A stretch of DNA of 64,000 nt from Pseudomonadota bacterium (GCA_023391095.1 JAEWBN010000003.1:71803-135802); one strand, 5' to 3'. Positions 37,126-45,886 are shown, numbered from the stretch's first letter. Notes: a model not told the origin generated them from the letters alone. Numbers and translations: made by a program.

Positions 37126-37785
37126 TCAATCGCCCACGATCTGGTAGCCAAGCCCGCGCACGGTCTGGATGCAGTCCCCCGGCAGCTTCTTGCGCAGCCG
37201 GCCGACAAAGACCTCGATCGTGTTGCTGTCGCGATCAAAATCCTGATCGTAAAGGTGTTCGGTGAGTTCGGTGCGCGAAATCACCTTGCCCTTGTGATGC
37301 ATGAGATAGCTCAGCAGGCGCAATTCGTGGCTGGTCAGCTTTACCGACTGACCATCGACCGTCACCTTGCCCGAGCGCGCATCGAGGCGCACCGGACCGC
37401 AAACAATCTCGTTGCTTGCCAGACCGGCCGCCCGGCGCACCAGGGCCCGGAGACGCGCCAGTACCTCCTCCATGTGGAAGGGTTTGGCGACATAATCGTC
37501 GGCGCCGGCATCGATCCCCTGGACCTTGTCGCTCCAGCGGTCGCGCGCGGTCAGCAGCAGAACCGGCGTTGTCTTGCCGGCGCGGCGCCATCCCTCGAGC
37601 ACGGACAGGCCATCCATCTGCGGCAGGCCGATATCGAGGACAATGGCGTCATAGGGTTCGGTGTCCCCCAGGAAGTGCCCTTCCTCGCCGTCGAATGCGA
37701 CGTCCACCGCGTAACCGGCTTCCGTTAGTGCGTCCTTGATCTGACGGTTTAGGTTGACGTCGTCCTCGACCACCAGAATACGCAT
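37126..37785 (-). CDS. FeuP/PhoP-like OmpR-family response regulator
   Basis: A 219-residue receiver (MRILVVEDDVNLNRQI, phospho-acceptor in AIVLDIGLP, K in YVAKPFHMEE) plus winged helix with RDSNTIEVFVGRLRKKL, the recognition helix style of PhoP/FeuP. It is preceded by a small secreted-protein gene and followed by its kinase, the layout of feuN-feuP-feuQ, where the small protein restrains the kinase. Targets in this organism are unknown. Confidence 0.88.
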   Translation of the reverse strand: MRILVVEDDVNLNRQIKDALTEAGYAVDVAFDGEEGHFLGDTEPYDAIVLDIGLPQMDGLSVLEGWRRAGKTTPVLLLTARDRWSDKVQGIDAGADDYVAKPFHMEEVLARLRALVRRAAGLASNEIVCGPVRLDARSGKVTVDGQSVKLTSHELRLLSYLMHHKGKVISRTELTEHLYDQDFDRDSNTIEVFVGRLRKKLPGDCIQTVRGLGYQIVGD

Positions 37786-37809
37786 ATCGATGTCCCGCCC
37801 CGCTCTCTT

Positions 37810-38115
37810 CTATTGCGCGCTCAAGGTGCGCGTTTCTGCCTGCCCGTCCGGCGCCAGCATGCCGATAACATATACCAGCGTACCGCCCTGGTCACAGACT
37901 TCGACGCTCAAAATCTGCACGTTGGGCGAGATGCCAGCCGACGCCAGCACGGCATCGAGCGACATGATCTGGCCGGTAGCGACGGCCTCCTGGATGGCAC
38001 GCTTGTCGAGGCAGGCCTGTGCCTGCGCCGTGCCGGTGCCTGTCAGCGAAAGTGCCAGGGACAGCGCCAGGGCCAGGGCAATGGAGGCGGAGGGTTTGGG
38101 GAATTTGGTTTTCAT
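37810..38115 (-). CDS. Small secreted protein, FeuN-position/PepSY-like
   Basis: The ATG at 38115 gives 101 residues with a clear signal peptide (SIALALALSLALSLTGTGTA, cut near AQAQA). The mature part of about 65 residues has two cysteines (AQACLDK and VEVCDQGG) that may form a disulfide, and a PepSY-like beta pattern (QILSVEVCDQGGTLVYVIG). It lies 24 bp before the regulator gene. In Sinorhizobium a small periplasmic protein, FeuN, inhibits the FeuPQ system from the same position; homology is not shown here, so this is context inference. Confidence 0.7.
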   Translation of the reverse strand: MKTKFPKPSASIALALALSLALSLTGTGTAQAQACLDKRAIQEAVATGQIMSLDAVLASAGISPNVQILSVEVCDQGGTLVYVIGMLAPDGQAETRTLSAQ

Positions 38116-38220
38116 GGTCCGATCAATAGCGGCTGCTTGCTGAATGGGACATGAATGCGGCAGCCACGCCATAATTGAGGTGCACGGGATTTGGGGCCTG
38201 CCCGCTTAGCTGGCAAGAGC

Positions 38221-38406
38221 CTAGGCCTTGGCTTTATCCGCTTTTAGGCTGCGGCGCAGAAACAATATCGCGAGCGCTTCCAGCATCAGGCTTCCCGGCG
38301 CGCTTCCGCCCATGGCCGGGACCTCCACGCCGAGCATCTGGGCCAGCCCCACAAGGAGCATGATCGCCGCAACAATGTAGGTCTTGTAACCCGAGAGGAT
38401 GTCCAT
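38221..38406 (-). CDS. Nested in-frame holin-like protein (internal start)
   Basis: Inside the lysozyme frame an ATG at 38406 is preceded by CAGGAG with an 8-base spacing (ACACAAAT), a better ribosome binding site than many true starts here. It would give a 61-residue protein with two membrane helices (YIVAAIMLLVGLAQML and SLMLEALAILFL) and a basic tail, the form of a small holin. The lysozyme frame has no stop before it, so both a fusion and a free holin could be made from one gene. Confidence 0.5.
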   Translation of the reverse strand: MDILSGYKTYIVAAIMLLVGLAQMLGVEVPAMGGSAPGSLMLEALAILFLRRSLKADKAKA

Positions 38407-38964
38407 ATTTGTGTCTCCTGAACTAGGGGGGTTGGTGGTTCTTGCTGCGGCCCGAGCGGCAGCGCGTACAGCGGCAACGCGGCTGGTCCAGCCGCGGCCG
38501 AACGTGGCAAAGGTTGAAAGACCTTGGAGAAAGCTCAGCCGCCGGTCGCAGATGGCGTCGACCACCACCCGCGCATTGGCCTTGGTGGCCGCACCCAGCG
38601 TGATGGGGCCGACCTGTCCGTCGACCGCGACGCCCAGCGCCGCCTGAAGGGTACGGATGGCCCGGTCCGGGCCGGAATTGACCGCATAGTCGAAGACGGC
38701 CAAATCGATGCCGGCGGGCAGGTTTTCCCCCTTGCAGGGCGCCCAATATATGGCGCGATAGATCTGCGCTGCCTCCGCCCGGGTCAATTTCTGGACCTCT
38801 GTCTTGGGCAGATCCCACCAGGGCGACACCTTGCGCCACAGCGCCAGCGTCTTGCGGGTAATACCCATATTGGTGGCGCCGCCCGGATCGGCGGGATGGT
38901 CGGCATAGCCGCCTTCATGCCGCAAGACTTCTGCCAGGCAGCGGTCAAAGCGTGTGTCAGCCAT
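38221..38964 (-). CDS. GH108 N-acetylmuramidase with C-terminal holin-like membrane segment
   Basis: A 247-residue lysozyme that should cut peptidoglycan to release particles. Residues 1-90 are the GH108 domain (catalytic Glu in LRHEGGYADHPADPGG), 95-165 a peptidoglycan-binding domain of the phage type (VFDYAVNSGPDRAIRTLQ, VDGQVGPIT), followed by an Ala/Arg linker and a C-terminal part (187-247) with two hydrophobic helices. The start overlaps the megatron gene end by 8 bases, so it is the last gene of the GTA cluster. The holin-like end also has its own start site, listed separately. Confidence 0.85.
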   Translation of the reverse strand: MADTRFDRCLAEVLRHEGGYADHPADPGGATNMGITRKTLALWRKVSPWWDLPKTEVQKLTRAEAAQIYRAIYWAPCKGENLPAGIDLAVFDYAVNSGPDRAIRTLQAALGVAVDGQVGPITLGAATKANARVVVDAICDRRLSFLQGLSTFATFGRGWTSRVAAVRAAARAAARTTNPPSSGDTNMDILSGYKTYIVAAIMLLVGLAQMLGVEVPAMGGSAPGSLMLEALAILFLRRSLKADKAKA

Positions 38965-41900
38965 GGAATTCTCCTGTGGCAAGGTGCCCCGGCCCCAGCA
39001 GAGGGCTGAGCTGGGCAATCGTGTAGGTAAAGGCGGGTGCAGGCGCGCCGAAATCGGCCGCCTGCTGGGCGGACGAATAGATTGCGCTTGTCGTGCCGGG
39101 CTCAAGGACGCGCCGGGTTATGCCACCAGCGATCACGGTCAGCCGCCAGGCCTCCGGAGCATGGTCCAGGGCCGGCTCGGCAACGCCCCAGTCCACCCCG
39201 TCAGCCCGGCTACGCCGCACCCAGTCAAACCGGATGCCACCGCCGTCGAGCCGGATGGTCCGTAGGTGCACCGGCGCCAGCGGCAGAGCGGGCGCTGTCG
39301 TCAGCGCCACCGTGTGGGAGGCGCCAACGAGGTCGTTGCCGCCATGCACCTGCAAGTCATGGCTGGTGCCGAGCTGGCCCGGCTCAACCGGGATCACGCC
39401 CAGCCGGCCGTCCAGCACGACAACGCGCCGCCCCGCCGAGACCGCGCCCATGGCCGTATCCGTCCCCTCAAGGCCGCGCAGAAGGCCGGTCAGGCGATAG
39501 TGACGGGGCGAGAACAGTTCAGCGCCGGCAAAGCCGATCACTTCCCACGCGCCCGCATCGGTTTGCACCGCAACCCGGTTGCTGCCAGCAAGCGCCGCGC
39601 CGGGCGCGACGTCGGCGAGATGGCCGGACCAGAGCATGACGTCGAGAACGTTGACCCGGTCCCAGAGCGCGCGCGGCCCGGGGCCAATCCCGCCCGTCAC
39701 TTCGCCCAGAACAGCGGGCCGGGTCAGTTCGGCCCGCAGCGTACCCGTCGCCACATCGTAGAATCGCACGCTGCCCGGCCAGGGCCGCGCATAGGCACCG
39801 ATCAGCAAGCGGCTCCTCTCGGGCTGGCCGGGTGCCGGCGGCAGATGCGCGGTCACCACCACAGGCGGCACGTCTGCTGCCGGTGCGCCCGGCCCCGCCC
39901 TGGGCCGGTCGATCCCTGTGGCGCTGGCCTCGCCCTGCGGCTCGCTGCGCGCCACAATCCGCCGGACGAGCCCGTCGCGGATCTCCGACACGACAAAGGG
40001 CCGCTCCCCCTGCCCCTCGACCTGCAGCCGGTCACCCGGCTCGATGGCGAGGCTATTGGGCGGCAGCGAAAGGCTGATGCTATCGCCCGATGCCGCGCGT
40101 TCGTTCAGAAGGCGTTCAGCTGCCTGCCGTGCGCCGCCACTGTCCAGCACCACCGGCATGGTGTCGGCCACCAGCGGCCCCTCCCCGCGGCGCAGGGCCG
40201 TCGCGGTCGCCGTCAGGTAGTCGCGTTCGCGATCCATATGCGCCAGCGCCAGGCGACCTGGCCGTTCAGCGACGGCGGCCCTCCTGTGCACGACCACCGC
40301 ACCCCCGTCATCGGCCAGCCCCGCCTGATCCAGCGCGATCTGGGCGCCAGAGCCGCGCTTTTGCGCCCGCAGGACACCCGCATCCGCGCGCAGCATCTGC
40401 GCGGTCAATTCGAGCACCGGCTCGATGGCCTGGCGCGCCGTTTCCGGCCCGGCGCGCACCATGCCGCCGATCAGCGGGCTCGCCGCCGATGAGTGGACCT
40501 CAAGCCCATAGTCTTGCGCGATAGCGGACAGCAATTCGTCGCTTGCCAACGCGCCCAGCCTGCCGGTCAGCCAGTGCCCGGTCCGGTGGTTGGGCCCATC
40601 GGCCCAGACGTCCTCCATCGCCGGAAAGGCCGGATAGGGTCGCGCGTCCCAGGTCCAGCAATAGATGCGCGCGGGGTCGAGCATGCCGGCCGGATTGTGA
40701 ACCGGGTCGGCCCAGTAGCGATGATGGGCGCGCAGGAACTGTCGCTGGATCAGCGCGTCCGGCAGGCCACTCGAAAAATACGGACGGCCGCCCTCGACGC
40801 TCTTGGCATCGCCGAAGATGTTGGGCTGGTTTGCTGCCCGGTCCACCGCGCCGCAGCCGACTTCCGTCAGCCAGATCGGCTTGCTCCCCGGCACCCATGC
40901 GGTCGGCGTGGCCGCCCGAACGCCACCGGGCCGGTTATAGTGCTGCTGGTTCCAGAAGGCACGAATATCCTTGTAGCGCCACACCCACGGCTCGCCATAA
41001 GCCCCGTCGGTGATCGGCGTGCGCACTTGCGCCTGCCGGTCGGCATCACTGGCATAGTACCAGTCAAAGCCCTCGCCGCCGGCGACACTGCCCTCGATAT
41101 AGTCCAGCTCGTAGCTGTCGGTGCTGATCGCCGCATCGGCGTGGTCGCGGCCATCGCGCCAGTCGCTGAGCGACATGTAGCAGTCGATCCCCACCGCATC
41201 GATATCGGGCGAGGCCCAGAGCGGATCGAGATGAAAGAACCGGCCGCCATCGCGCTGGCAGCCCCAATATTCCGTCCAGTCCGCCGCATAGGTGAGCTTG
41301 GTTGCCGCCCCCACCACCGCCCGCACATCGGCGGCCAGAGTCACCAGCGCAGACACGAAGGGAAAACTGTCCGCTGCGCCCCGCACCCCGGTCAGCGCCA
41401 CCATTTCCGAGCCGATCAGGAGAGCATCGACACCCCCTGCGGCGACCGCGAGACTGGCATAATGGAGCACCATGGTCCGGTAGCCCGGTACAAAGGCGGC
41501 CACCTGCGCCGCCGCAGCCGCGCTGCCATCCGGCGAGCCGGGCCGGCCCGGCGCCGGATAACAGGTCACGCGCCCGCGCCAGGGATAAGCCGGCAGGCTG
41601 CCCGTGCCATGCGGGTCCGGCAGGCTGTTGCCGGCGGGCACATCCATCATGATCAGCGGATAAAGTGTCACCTTGAGCCCGCGCGCCTTGAGGTCGGCAA
41701 TCGCCGCCAGCACCGAGGCATCCGAAGGCGTACCGCCATAGGCCGCCCCACCGGCGTGGCTCGAAACGACCTGCGCGCCCGAGCGGGTCACCCCGGCAAC
41801 AGACCAGCTCGTGTCCTTCACGGTGCGGTTCGACGCCTCGACGCGCGGCGCAATCGTGCAATGGCCGCAGCGCAGGTCATTGCCGAACCAACTCACCACA

Positions 41901-42691
41901 ACGGCGACATGTTCGAGATTGGGGCACAACGCCATCAGCTCATCGATGGACCAGGTCCAGTTGCTGGTCCCGGCGACGATGTGGCCGTTTTCTGGGCGCC
42001 CCTCGCCGGCGGAGATCATCTGGACACGCGGCACGGGGTCATAGCCGAATTCGGTCGCCCCGGGGATCACCGTGACCGCCCGAATGGCCGGCTCGAGTTC
42101 CCCCACCACCCGGCACAGCTCCGCCGAGATTTGCGGAATGCGGTTGCCGAAGCGGCTGAGCGGCAGGTTCTCGACCACGAGGTAGCAAAGCCCGCGATAG
42201 GCCGGGGCGTTCCCGGCGCCCTGTGTCGCCTCGATCAGGCTATCGGGCAGCTGGTCGTCATCGCCATGATAAAAGCGCAGGTTCAGCCCACGCGTATCAA
42301 GGACCTGCCCGTCAGCCCAGATGCGTCCGAGCCGGGCCACCGGCCCCTCGCAAAAGGCAATGGCAAAGCTGGCCCCGATCTCATCCTGGTCCTGGCTCCC
42401 ACCCGTGCCCTTGGCGCCCGTTGCTTCTCCGGCCAGCCGTTCAAGCTCCCGCGCCCAGATGATGTTGCCCGAGAGCCGCCCCCAGCCATAAAGCCGGGGA
42501 ATGGGCCCGCCCTCCGCCGAACCGCTGAGCCGCAGATCAAAGCCCGTCTCGGTGCGCCGATCGCCGAACAGCATGCCGTCGATGGCATTGCCGGCCAGCG
42601 CGCCAAGCGCACGGCCAATCGTGGCCCCGATCGGGCCGCCAACCATCGCGCCGGCGAATTGGCCGACGACGGATAAAGCCAAAGTGGCCAT
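38957..42691 (-). CDS. GTA baseplate multidomain protein 'megatron' (gp15)
   Basis: The 1244-residue host-interaction and tail-tip protein of GTA-type particles. It has a glycine-rich membrane-like N-terminus (VVGQFAGAMVGGPIGATIGRALG), a large TIM-barrel glycoside-hydrolase-like domain in the middle (about 230-640, e.g. KLTYAADWTEYWG, DPLWASPDIDAVGID), and phage-tail/fibronectin-like beta domains to the end. Size and position match RcGTA orf15 (about 1300 residues). It ends 8 bases inside the lysozyme gene. Confidence 0.92.
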   Translation of the reverse strand: MATLALSVVGQFAGAMVGGPIGATIGRALGALAGNAIDGMLFGDRRTETGFDLRLSGSAEGGPIPRLYGWGRLSGNIIWARELERLAGEATGAKGTGGSQDQDEIGASFAIAFCEGPVARLGRIWADGQVLDTRGLNLRFYHGDDDQLPDSLIEATQGAGNAPAYRGLCYLVVENLPLSRFGNRIPQISAELCRVVGELEPAIRAVTVIPGATEFGYDPVPRVQMISAGEGRPENGHIVAGTSNWTWSIDELMALCPNLEHVAVVVSWFGNDLRCGHCTIAPRVEASNRTVKDTSWSVAGVTRSGAQVVSSHAGGAAYGGTPSDASVLAAIADLKARGLKVTLYPLIMMDVPAGNSLPDPHGTGSLPAYPWRGRVTCYPAPGRPGSPDGSAAAAAQVAAFVPGYRTMVLHYASLAVAAGGVDALLIGSEMVALTGVRGAADSFPFVSALVTLAADVRAVVGAATKLTYAADWTEYWGCQRDGGRFFHLDPLWASPDIDAVGIDCYMSLSDWRDGRDHADAAISTDSYELDYIEGSVAGGEGFDWYYASDADRQAQVRTPITDGAYGEPWVWRYKDIRAFWNQQHYNRPGGVRAATPTAWVPGSKPIWLTEVGCGAVDRAANQPNIFGDAKSVEGGRPYFSSGLPDALIQRQFLRAHHRYWADPVHNPAGMLDPARIYCWTWDARPYPAFPAMEDVWADGPNHRTGHWLTGRLGALASDELLSAIAQDYGLEVHSSAASPLIGGMVRAGPETARQAIEPVLELTAQMLRADAGVLRAQKRGSGAQIALDQAGLADDGGAVVVHRRAAVAERPGRLALAHMDRERDYLTATATALRRGEGPLVADTMPVVLDSGGARQAAERLLNERAASGDSISLSLPPNSLAIEPGDRLQVEGQGERPFVVSEIRDGLVRRIVARSEPQGEASATGIDRPRAGPGAPAADVPPVVVTAHLPPAPGQPERSRLLIGAYARPWPGSVRFYDVATGTLRAELTRPAVLGEVTGGIGPGPRALWDRVNVLDVMLWSGHLADVAPGAALAGSNRVAVQTDAGAWEVIGFAGAELFSPRHYRLTGLLRGLEGTDTAMGAVSAGRRVVVLDGRLGVIPVEPGQLGTSHDLQVHGGNDLVGASHTVALTTAPALPLAPVHLRTIRLDGGGIRFDWVRRSRADGVDWGVAEPALDHAPEAWRLTVIAGGITRRVLEPGTTSAIYSSAQQAADFGAPAPAFTYTIAQLSPLLGPGHLATGEFHG

Positions 42692-42709
42692 GCCGAAGTC
42701 CTTGTCTCT

Positions 42710-43141
42710 TTAGCGCGGAACGGCGTCCGGGAAGCTGAAGCGGCCGCTGATGCGGCGCGTCCAGCCCGGCGTCAGGTTTGCCTCGACGACGCCCAGATGT
42801 TCCTGCGCATGGATAAAGCGGGTGGGAGAAACGAGGATGGCGCAGTGCCGCGCATCCTGGAGGCCACCCAGAGTGAACAGCACCACCTGTCCGGCCGCGA
42901 GTGGTCCTGTGTCCGGCAGGAGGTAGGTCTCGGCGGCCTTGCGCAATGCGCCAGTCATTTCAGGGTCGCGCGGGCCCTGCCGGTAAGGCGGCACTTCGAC
43001 GGGCTCATCGCCATAAAGAGAGCGCCAGACGCCCCGCAAAAGGCCAAGGCAGTCGCACCCTGCCCCGCACACGGACGCCCGATGCCGATAGGGCGTGCCC
43101 AGCCATTGCCGCGCCGCAGCAACGATCAGCTCGGAATTCAT
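42710..43141 (-). CDS. GTA NlpC/P60 peptidase (gp14)
   Basis: A 143-residue cysteine peptidase of the tail tip, thought to open peptidoglycan for DNA entry. The motif VCGAGCDCLGLLRGVW places the catalytic Cys near residue 30 and the His in DARHCAILV near 101. The ATG at 43141 overlaps the gp13 stop by 4 bases. A longer open frame upstream is only a shadow. Confidence 0.92.
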   Translation of the reverse strand: MNSELIVAAARQWLGTPYRHRASVCGAGCDCLGLLRGVWRSLYGDEPVEVPPYRQGPRDPEMTGALRKAAETYLLPDTGPLAAGQVVLFTLGGLQDARHCAILVSPTRFIHAQEHLGVVEANLTPGWTRRISGRFSFPDAVPR

Positions 43142-44028
43142 TTGACCACCGCCCGACCGTCCAGCGCGTCGCCGGCCCGCGGCAGGCGCATGACGAAGTC
43201 GCTGCCGGGCACATGCGGGAAGCCTCTGAAATTGACCGCGTTTTCGAACCGTTCCCGGCAGGTGGCAAACCGCCGGTCGCACCCTGCAGTCACCGTCAGC
43301 CGGTCGCCCGCCGCCACATGCGCGCCCACCGGGTCGGCAAACACCAGCACATCGCCGGCATCGTCCCGCAAATGGGTCATCACAGCATCGCGCAGGTCGA
43401 GCCACGCGCCGCTGGTCCAGACACCGAGCCCAAGGGAAAACCATCCCGCTGCAAAATCCCCAAGGCCGGACAGGCGCAGCCGGAAGGGATCGAGCACCGC
43501 CGCCACCGTGCCGTTGGCCCGGTAAGCGGGCTGCGCCGCATCCACTCCGCATCGCGCATCGCCGAACTCGGCATCGCAAAGGCCCTGGTAGATCCGCCCG
43601 CGCGTGACGTTGAGCGCTTCCTGCGGCGAGCGCAGCTCCGCCCGGAACACGCCGTCCTCGCGCACGATCTCGCCCACCGTATCGACGCGCAGCAGGGCCG
43701 CCTGGCTGGGGGACTGCCAGTTGACCATCCAGCTTTCGACCCGCGCGCCGTCATAGCGGCCCAGTTCGATATCGGTTTCGGAAATAGCCGCGCTGTCGAG
43801 AAGCCCGATGACCTCGCCCGTCTCCACCTGTGCCCCGAGCCGAGCCGGCATTTCGCCGCTATCGAGCCCGGTCGTCGGCGCACAGACCGTCCCCGACACC
43901 GTCAGGGACCGGTCGTGGTCGGTAAAGCCGAGCACTGCGCCGTCCTTGCGGATCACCCGCCAGCAGCGGGCCAGCGTGGTTTCGCACTGGGCGATGTGGG
44001 CGGCAAATCCGCTCAAAAACGTCTTCAT
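43138..44028 (-). CDS. GTA tail protein, DUF2163 (gp13)
   Basis: A 296-residue protein with the DUF2163 opening MKTFLSGFAAHIAQCETTLARCW and the C-terminal phage-conserved part with CDRRFATCRERFENAVNFRGF PHVPG-type ending. In RcGTA this is a baseplate hub component bound by an iron-sulphur cluster; the Cys residues in the C-terminal part (CGVDA, CDRRFATC) fit that. Both ends overlap neighbours by 4 bases (ATGA). Confidence 0.92.
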   Translation of the reverse strand: MKTFLSGFAAHIAQCETTLARCWRVIRKDGAVLGFTDHDRSLTVSGTVCAPTTGLDSGEMPARLGAQVETGEVIGLLDSAAISETDIELGRYDGARVESWMVNWQSPSQAALLRVDTVGEIVREDGVFRAELRSPQEALNVTRGRIYQGLCDAEFGDARCGVDAAQPAYRANGTVAAVLDPFRLRLSGLGDFAAGWFSLGLGVWTSGAWLDLRDAVMTHLRDDAGDVLVFADPVGAHVAAGDRLTVTAGCDRRFATCRERFENAVNFRGFPHVPGSDFVMRLPRAGDALDGRAVVK

Positions 44029-44645
44029 GGCACAATCTCCACCAGGGGAATTTGCGGCACTTCGGCGCCGTCGAAGCCGTGCAGTTCGATATCCAGCCGG
44101 TCGGTGTCGAAACGCACGGGTACGTCGAAAAGGAACCCCGCGGTAATGGTGGCGCCTGCGGCCGGAGCCGTCGCGAAGCTCACGACGCCGCTGGTCGCAT
44201 CCACCGTCCAGCCGGCGCTGGCCTCGACCCCGTTCACCGCCACCCGCACGCTGCCGGCCATCGGCTTGGTGATGGGCCGCCAATAGGGATCAAAGCCCGT
44301 CCCATAGCGCTTGCGCAGCTGGAACTGGCTCTGCGTCCCGTTGCCTGTCCCCAGCCCCTGGTCGGTCGGGCCGGGCACCGGGCCGCCGGACGAGAAGTCG
44401 AGCCCGTCGCGCCACAGAAATCCATGCAGCCTGCCGCGCCGCTCCTCGAAAAAGGCGAGGATCGCCGCCATGTCGGCGCGCGACTTCACGCCGTAACCGG
44501 CATTGTAGCGTCGCCGCGAATGCGCCCAGCGCCCATTGCGCTGCTCGCCCCCGCCCGCCAGCGTCACGACATCGGTCTTGCGCTCCGGCCCGCCCCGCGC
44601 CCCCAGCGCGATATCGAGCGGAAACCGCACATGATGAAAAGCCAT
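44025..44645 (-). CDS. GTA distal tail protein, DUF2460 (gp12)
   Basis: A 206-residue distal tail protein. It starts FHHVRFPLDIALGARGGPERKTD and contains NGRWAHSRRRYNAGYGVKS, both typical of TIGR02217/DUF2460. A strong ribosome binding site (AGGAAGAGGAG) precedes the ATG at 44645. The 198-bp gap before it, which separates it from the tape-measure gene, is unusual in the tightly packed cluster and is filled with repeats. Confidence 0.92.
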   Translation of the reverse strand: MAFHHVRFPLDIALGARGGPERKTDVVTLAGGGEQRNGRWAHSRRRYNAGYGVKSRADMAAILAFFEERRGRLHGFLWRDGLDFSSGGPVPGPTDQGLGTGNGTQSQFQLRKRYGTGFDPYWRPITKPMAGSVRVAVNGVEASAGWTVDATSGVVSFATAPAAGATITAGFLFDVPVRFDTDRLDIELHGFDGAEVPQIPLVEIVP

Positions 44646-44843
44646 CTGTTTCTCCTCTTCCTTTCCCGCTCGGGGAGAGGGTAGATCGGCCCAAGGCGCT
44701 CACTTCGAACACCAGCCGTCACCCTCGGGCCTGACCCGAGGGCTCTTCACTTGCTTTGACGACGAGTGGTGACAGAGCGCGAAGCATCCCCAAACGCGAT
44801 CAGTCCCTCCCCCTTCTTCAGGGGGAGGCTAGGTGGGGGTAAC
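44646..44843. repeat. Intergenic repeats between gp12 and gp11
   Basis: The gap holds a perfect palindrome CCCTCGGG-cctga-CCCGAGGG (44722-44742), shared over more than 20 bases with a copy at about 56858-56880, and a CCCCCTTCTTCAGGGGGAGG hairpin unit (about 44811-44832) of the same type as the pair at 47.7 kb. These are dispersed non-coding repeats of the host, showing that the GTA cluster takes up resident repeats like any chromosomal region. Confidence 0.7.
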
Positions 44844-45395
44844 TCAACTTGCCCGACTGCCCCGCCTCACCGCCCGCAAAAGCATGGCGCTGATCTCGGC
44901 CTCGCTGGCCGCAAAACTGCGCGCGTCACTCGCCGTGACATTGAAGGTCACATGCACCGCCCCCCCGCCCCCGGCCGCCACGCCCAGCCGGCCATCCGGC
45001 CCGCGCTGCAAGGGCATGATCGCTTCCGGTCCCGCCTCCCCGGCAAGGCCCATGCCGCGCCCCAACGGGAAATAGCTGGGCGCCGCGATGACCCCGTCCT
45101 TGGCAAAGGGCGTGACGCCTCCCAGCGCCGGATTGGTGGCGGTAAAAAGGTTTTCCACCAGCCCGCCCACCAGCGAACCCAGCGGCTTGATCGCCGCCTT
45201 GAGCGCGATGTCGGCAAAGGCCTTGGCGATATCTGAAAGCACCGAGCGGAAGGATTTGCCTTCCGTCAGCGCGCCGCGAAATGCCGTCGAGATGCTGCGC
45301 GCCACCCCGTCGGCAAGGTCGCCGATGCGCTCGAGTTCAACCGATACATCGCCCAGTTCATCGCGAAAATCGTCGCCAAAAAGACTAGTGCTCAT
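44844..45395 (-). CDS. GTA short tail tape-measure protein (gp11)
   Basis: A 183-residue protein with a helical N-terminus (DVSVELERIGDLADGVARSI) and a C-terminal part rich in small residues (GLAGEAGPEAIMPLQRGPDGRLG), the phage tape-measure end motif. RcGTA gp11 is similarly short (about 220 residues), giving the short tail of GTA particles. It overlaps gp10.1 by 11 bases. Being shorter than the Rhodobacter protein, it may specify a slightly shorter tail. Confidence 0.85.
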   Translation of the reverse strand: MSTSLFGDDFRDELGDVSVELERIGDLADGVARSISTAFRGALTEGKSFRSVLSDIAKAFADIALKAAIKPLGSLVGGLVENLFTATNPALGGVTPFAKDGVIAAPSYFPLGRGMGLAGEAGPEAIMPLQRGPDGRLGVAAGGGGAVHVTFNVTASDARSFAASEAEISAMLLRAVRRGSRAS

Positions 45396-45576
45396 CGGGA
45401 AACCGCTCCATGAGGCGTTCGAGCCCGCCGCGCTCCATGGGCGGCACCGGGCTCCCGGAAAGCGCGCTCCAGGCCGAAGCCAGTTCGCGCGGCGTCATCT
45501 TCCAGAAGGCATCGGGCGGCAGGCGCAGCACGCCCAGCCCGAACCGCATGGCGTCTTTCCAGGGAAAGGGCGTCAT
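45385..45576 (-). CDS. GTA tail assembly chaperone gp10.1 (rcc01693 family)
   Basis: A 63-residue protein: MTPFPWKDAMRFGLGVLRL, then DAFWKMTPRELASAWSAL, the pattern of the small phage tail assembly chaperone between gp10 and gp11. It has a strong site GGAGAGG before ATG 45576 and overlaps the shifted-frame end of gp10 by 4 bases (ATGA), so it is set for coupling to ribosomes that finish gp10 in the second frame. Confidence 0.85.
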   Translation of the reverse strand: MTPFPWKDAMRFGLGVLRLPPDAFWKMTPRELASAWSALSGSPVPPMERGGLERLMERFPDEH

Positions 45577-45886
45577 TGGGCCTCTCCAAACGTCGCCTTG
45601 AGCAGCCGCACCGCAATATCGGCCGCGCCGCGCAGCCCGCCCTCGACGCTCATTCGCGCCAGGTCGTCGTCGGTGATGGCATTGCCCCCGCCGCGCAGCC
45701 CGCCCCCAGAATGGCCGTCAGGTCGCGCGCCGAAACCCGGCCGGATGCAAAGCGCTCGGCCAGCCCGGCCAGGTCCCCGGCTCCGAGCCGCGCCTCGAGC
45801 TCCGCCAAGGCGCCCAGCGTCAGGCAAAGCGTGCGCATCTCGCCCCCGATCTCGGCGGCGATCTCACCACGATGGATGTTTGTCAT
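45573..45886 (-). CDS. GTA gp10 tail chaperone gene, read in two frames (-1 shift at a G5 run)
   Basis: From ATG 45886 (MTNIHRGEIAAEIGGEMR) the zero frame codes the N-terminal two thirds of the GTA-gp10 family, then drifts into an unrelated end and stops at 45650. The conserved C-terminal part (NAITDDDLARMSVEGGLRGA) lies in the -1 frame and runs to 45573, overlapping the gp10.1 start. The join falls at CTG-GGG-GCG (G5 at 45707-45703): a one-base slip back after GGG yields ILGGGLRGGGNAITDDDL, a smooth family match of about 104 residues. It is either a one-base deletion in a homopolymer (or base-calling error) or a programmed shift, as in phage tail chaperones of the G/GT type. Confidence 0.7.
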
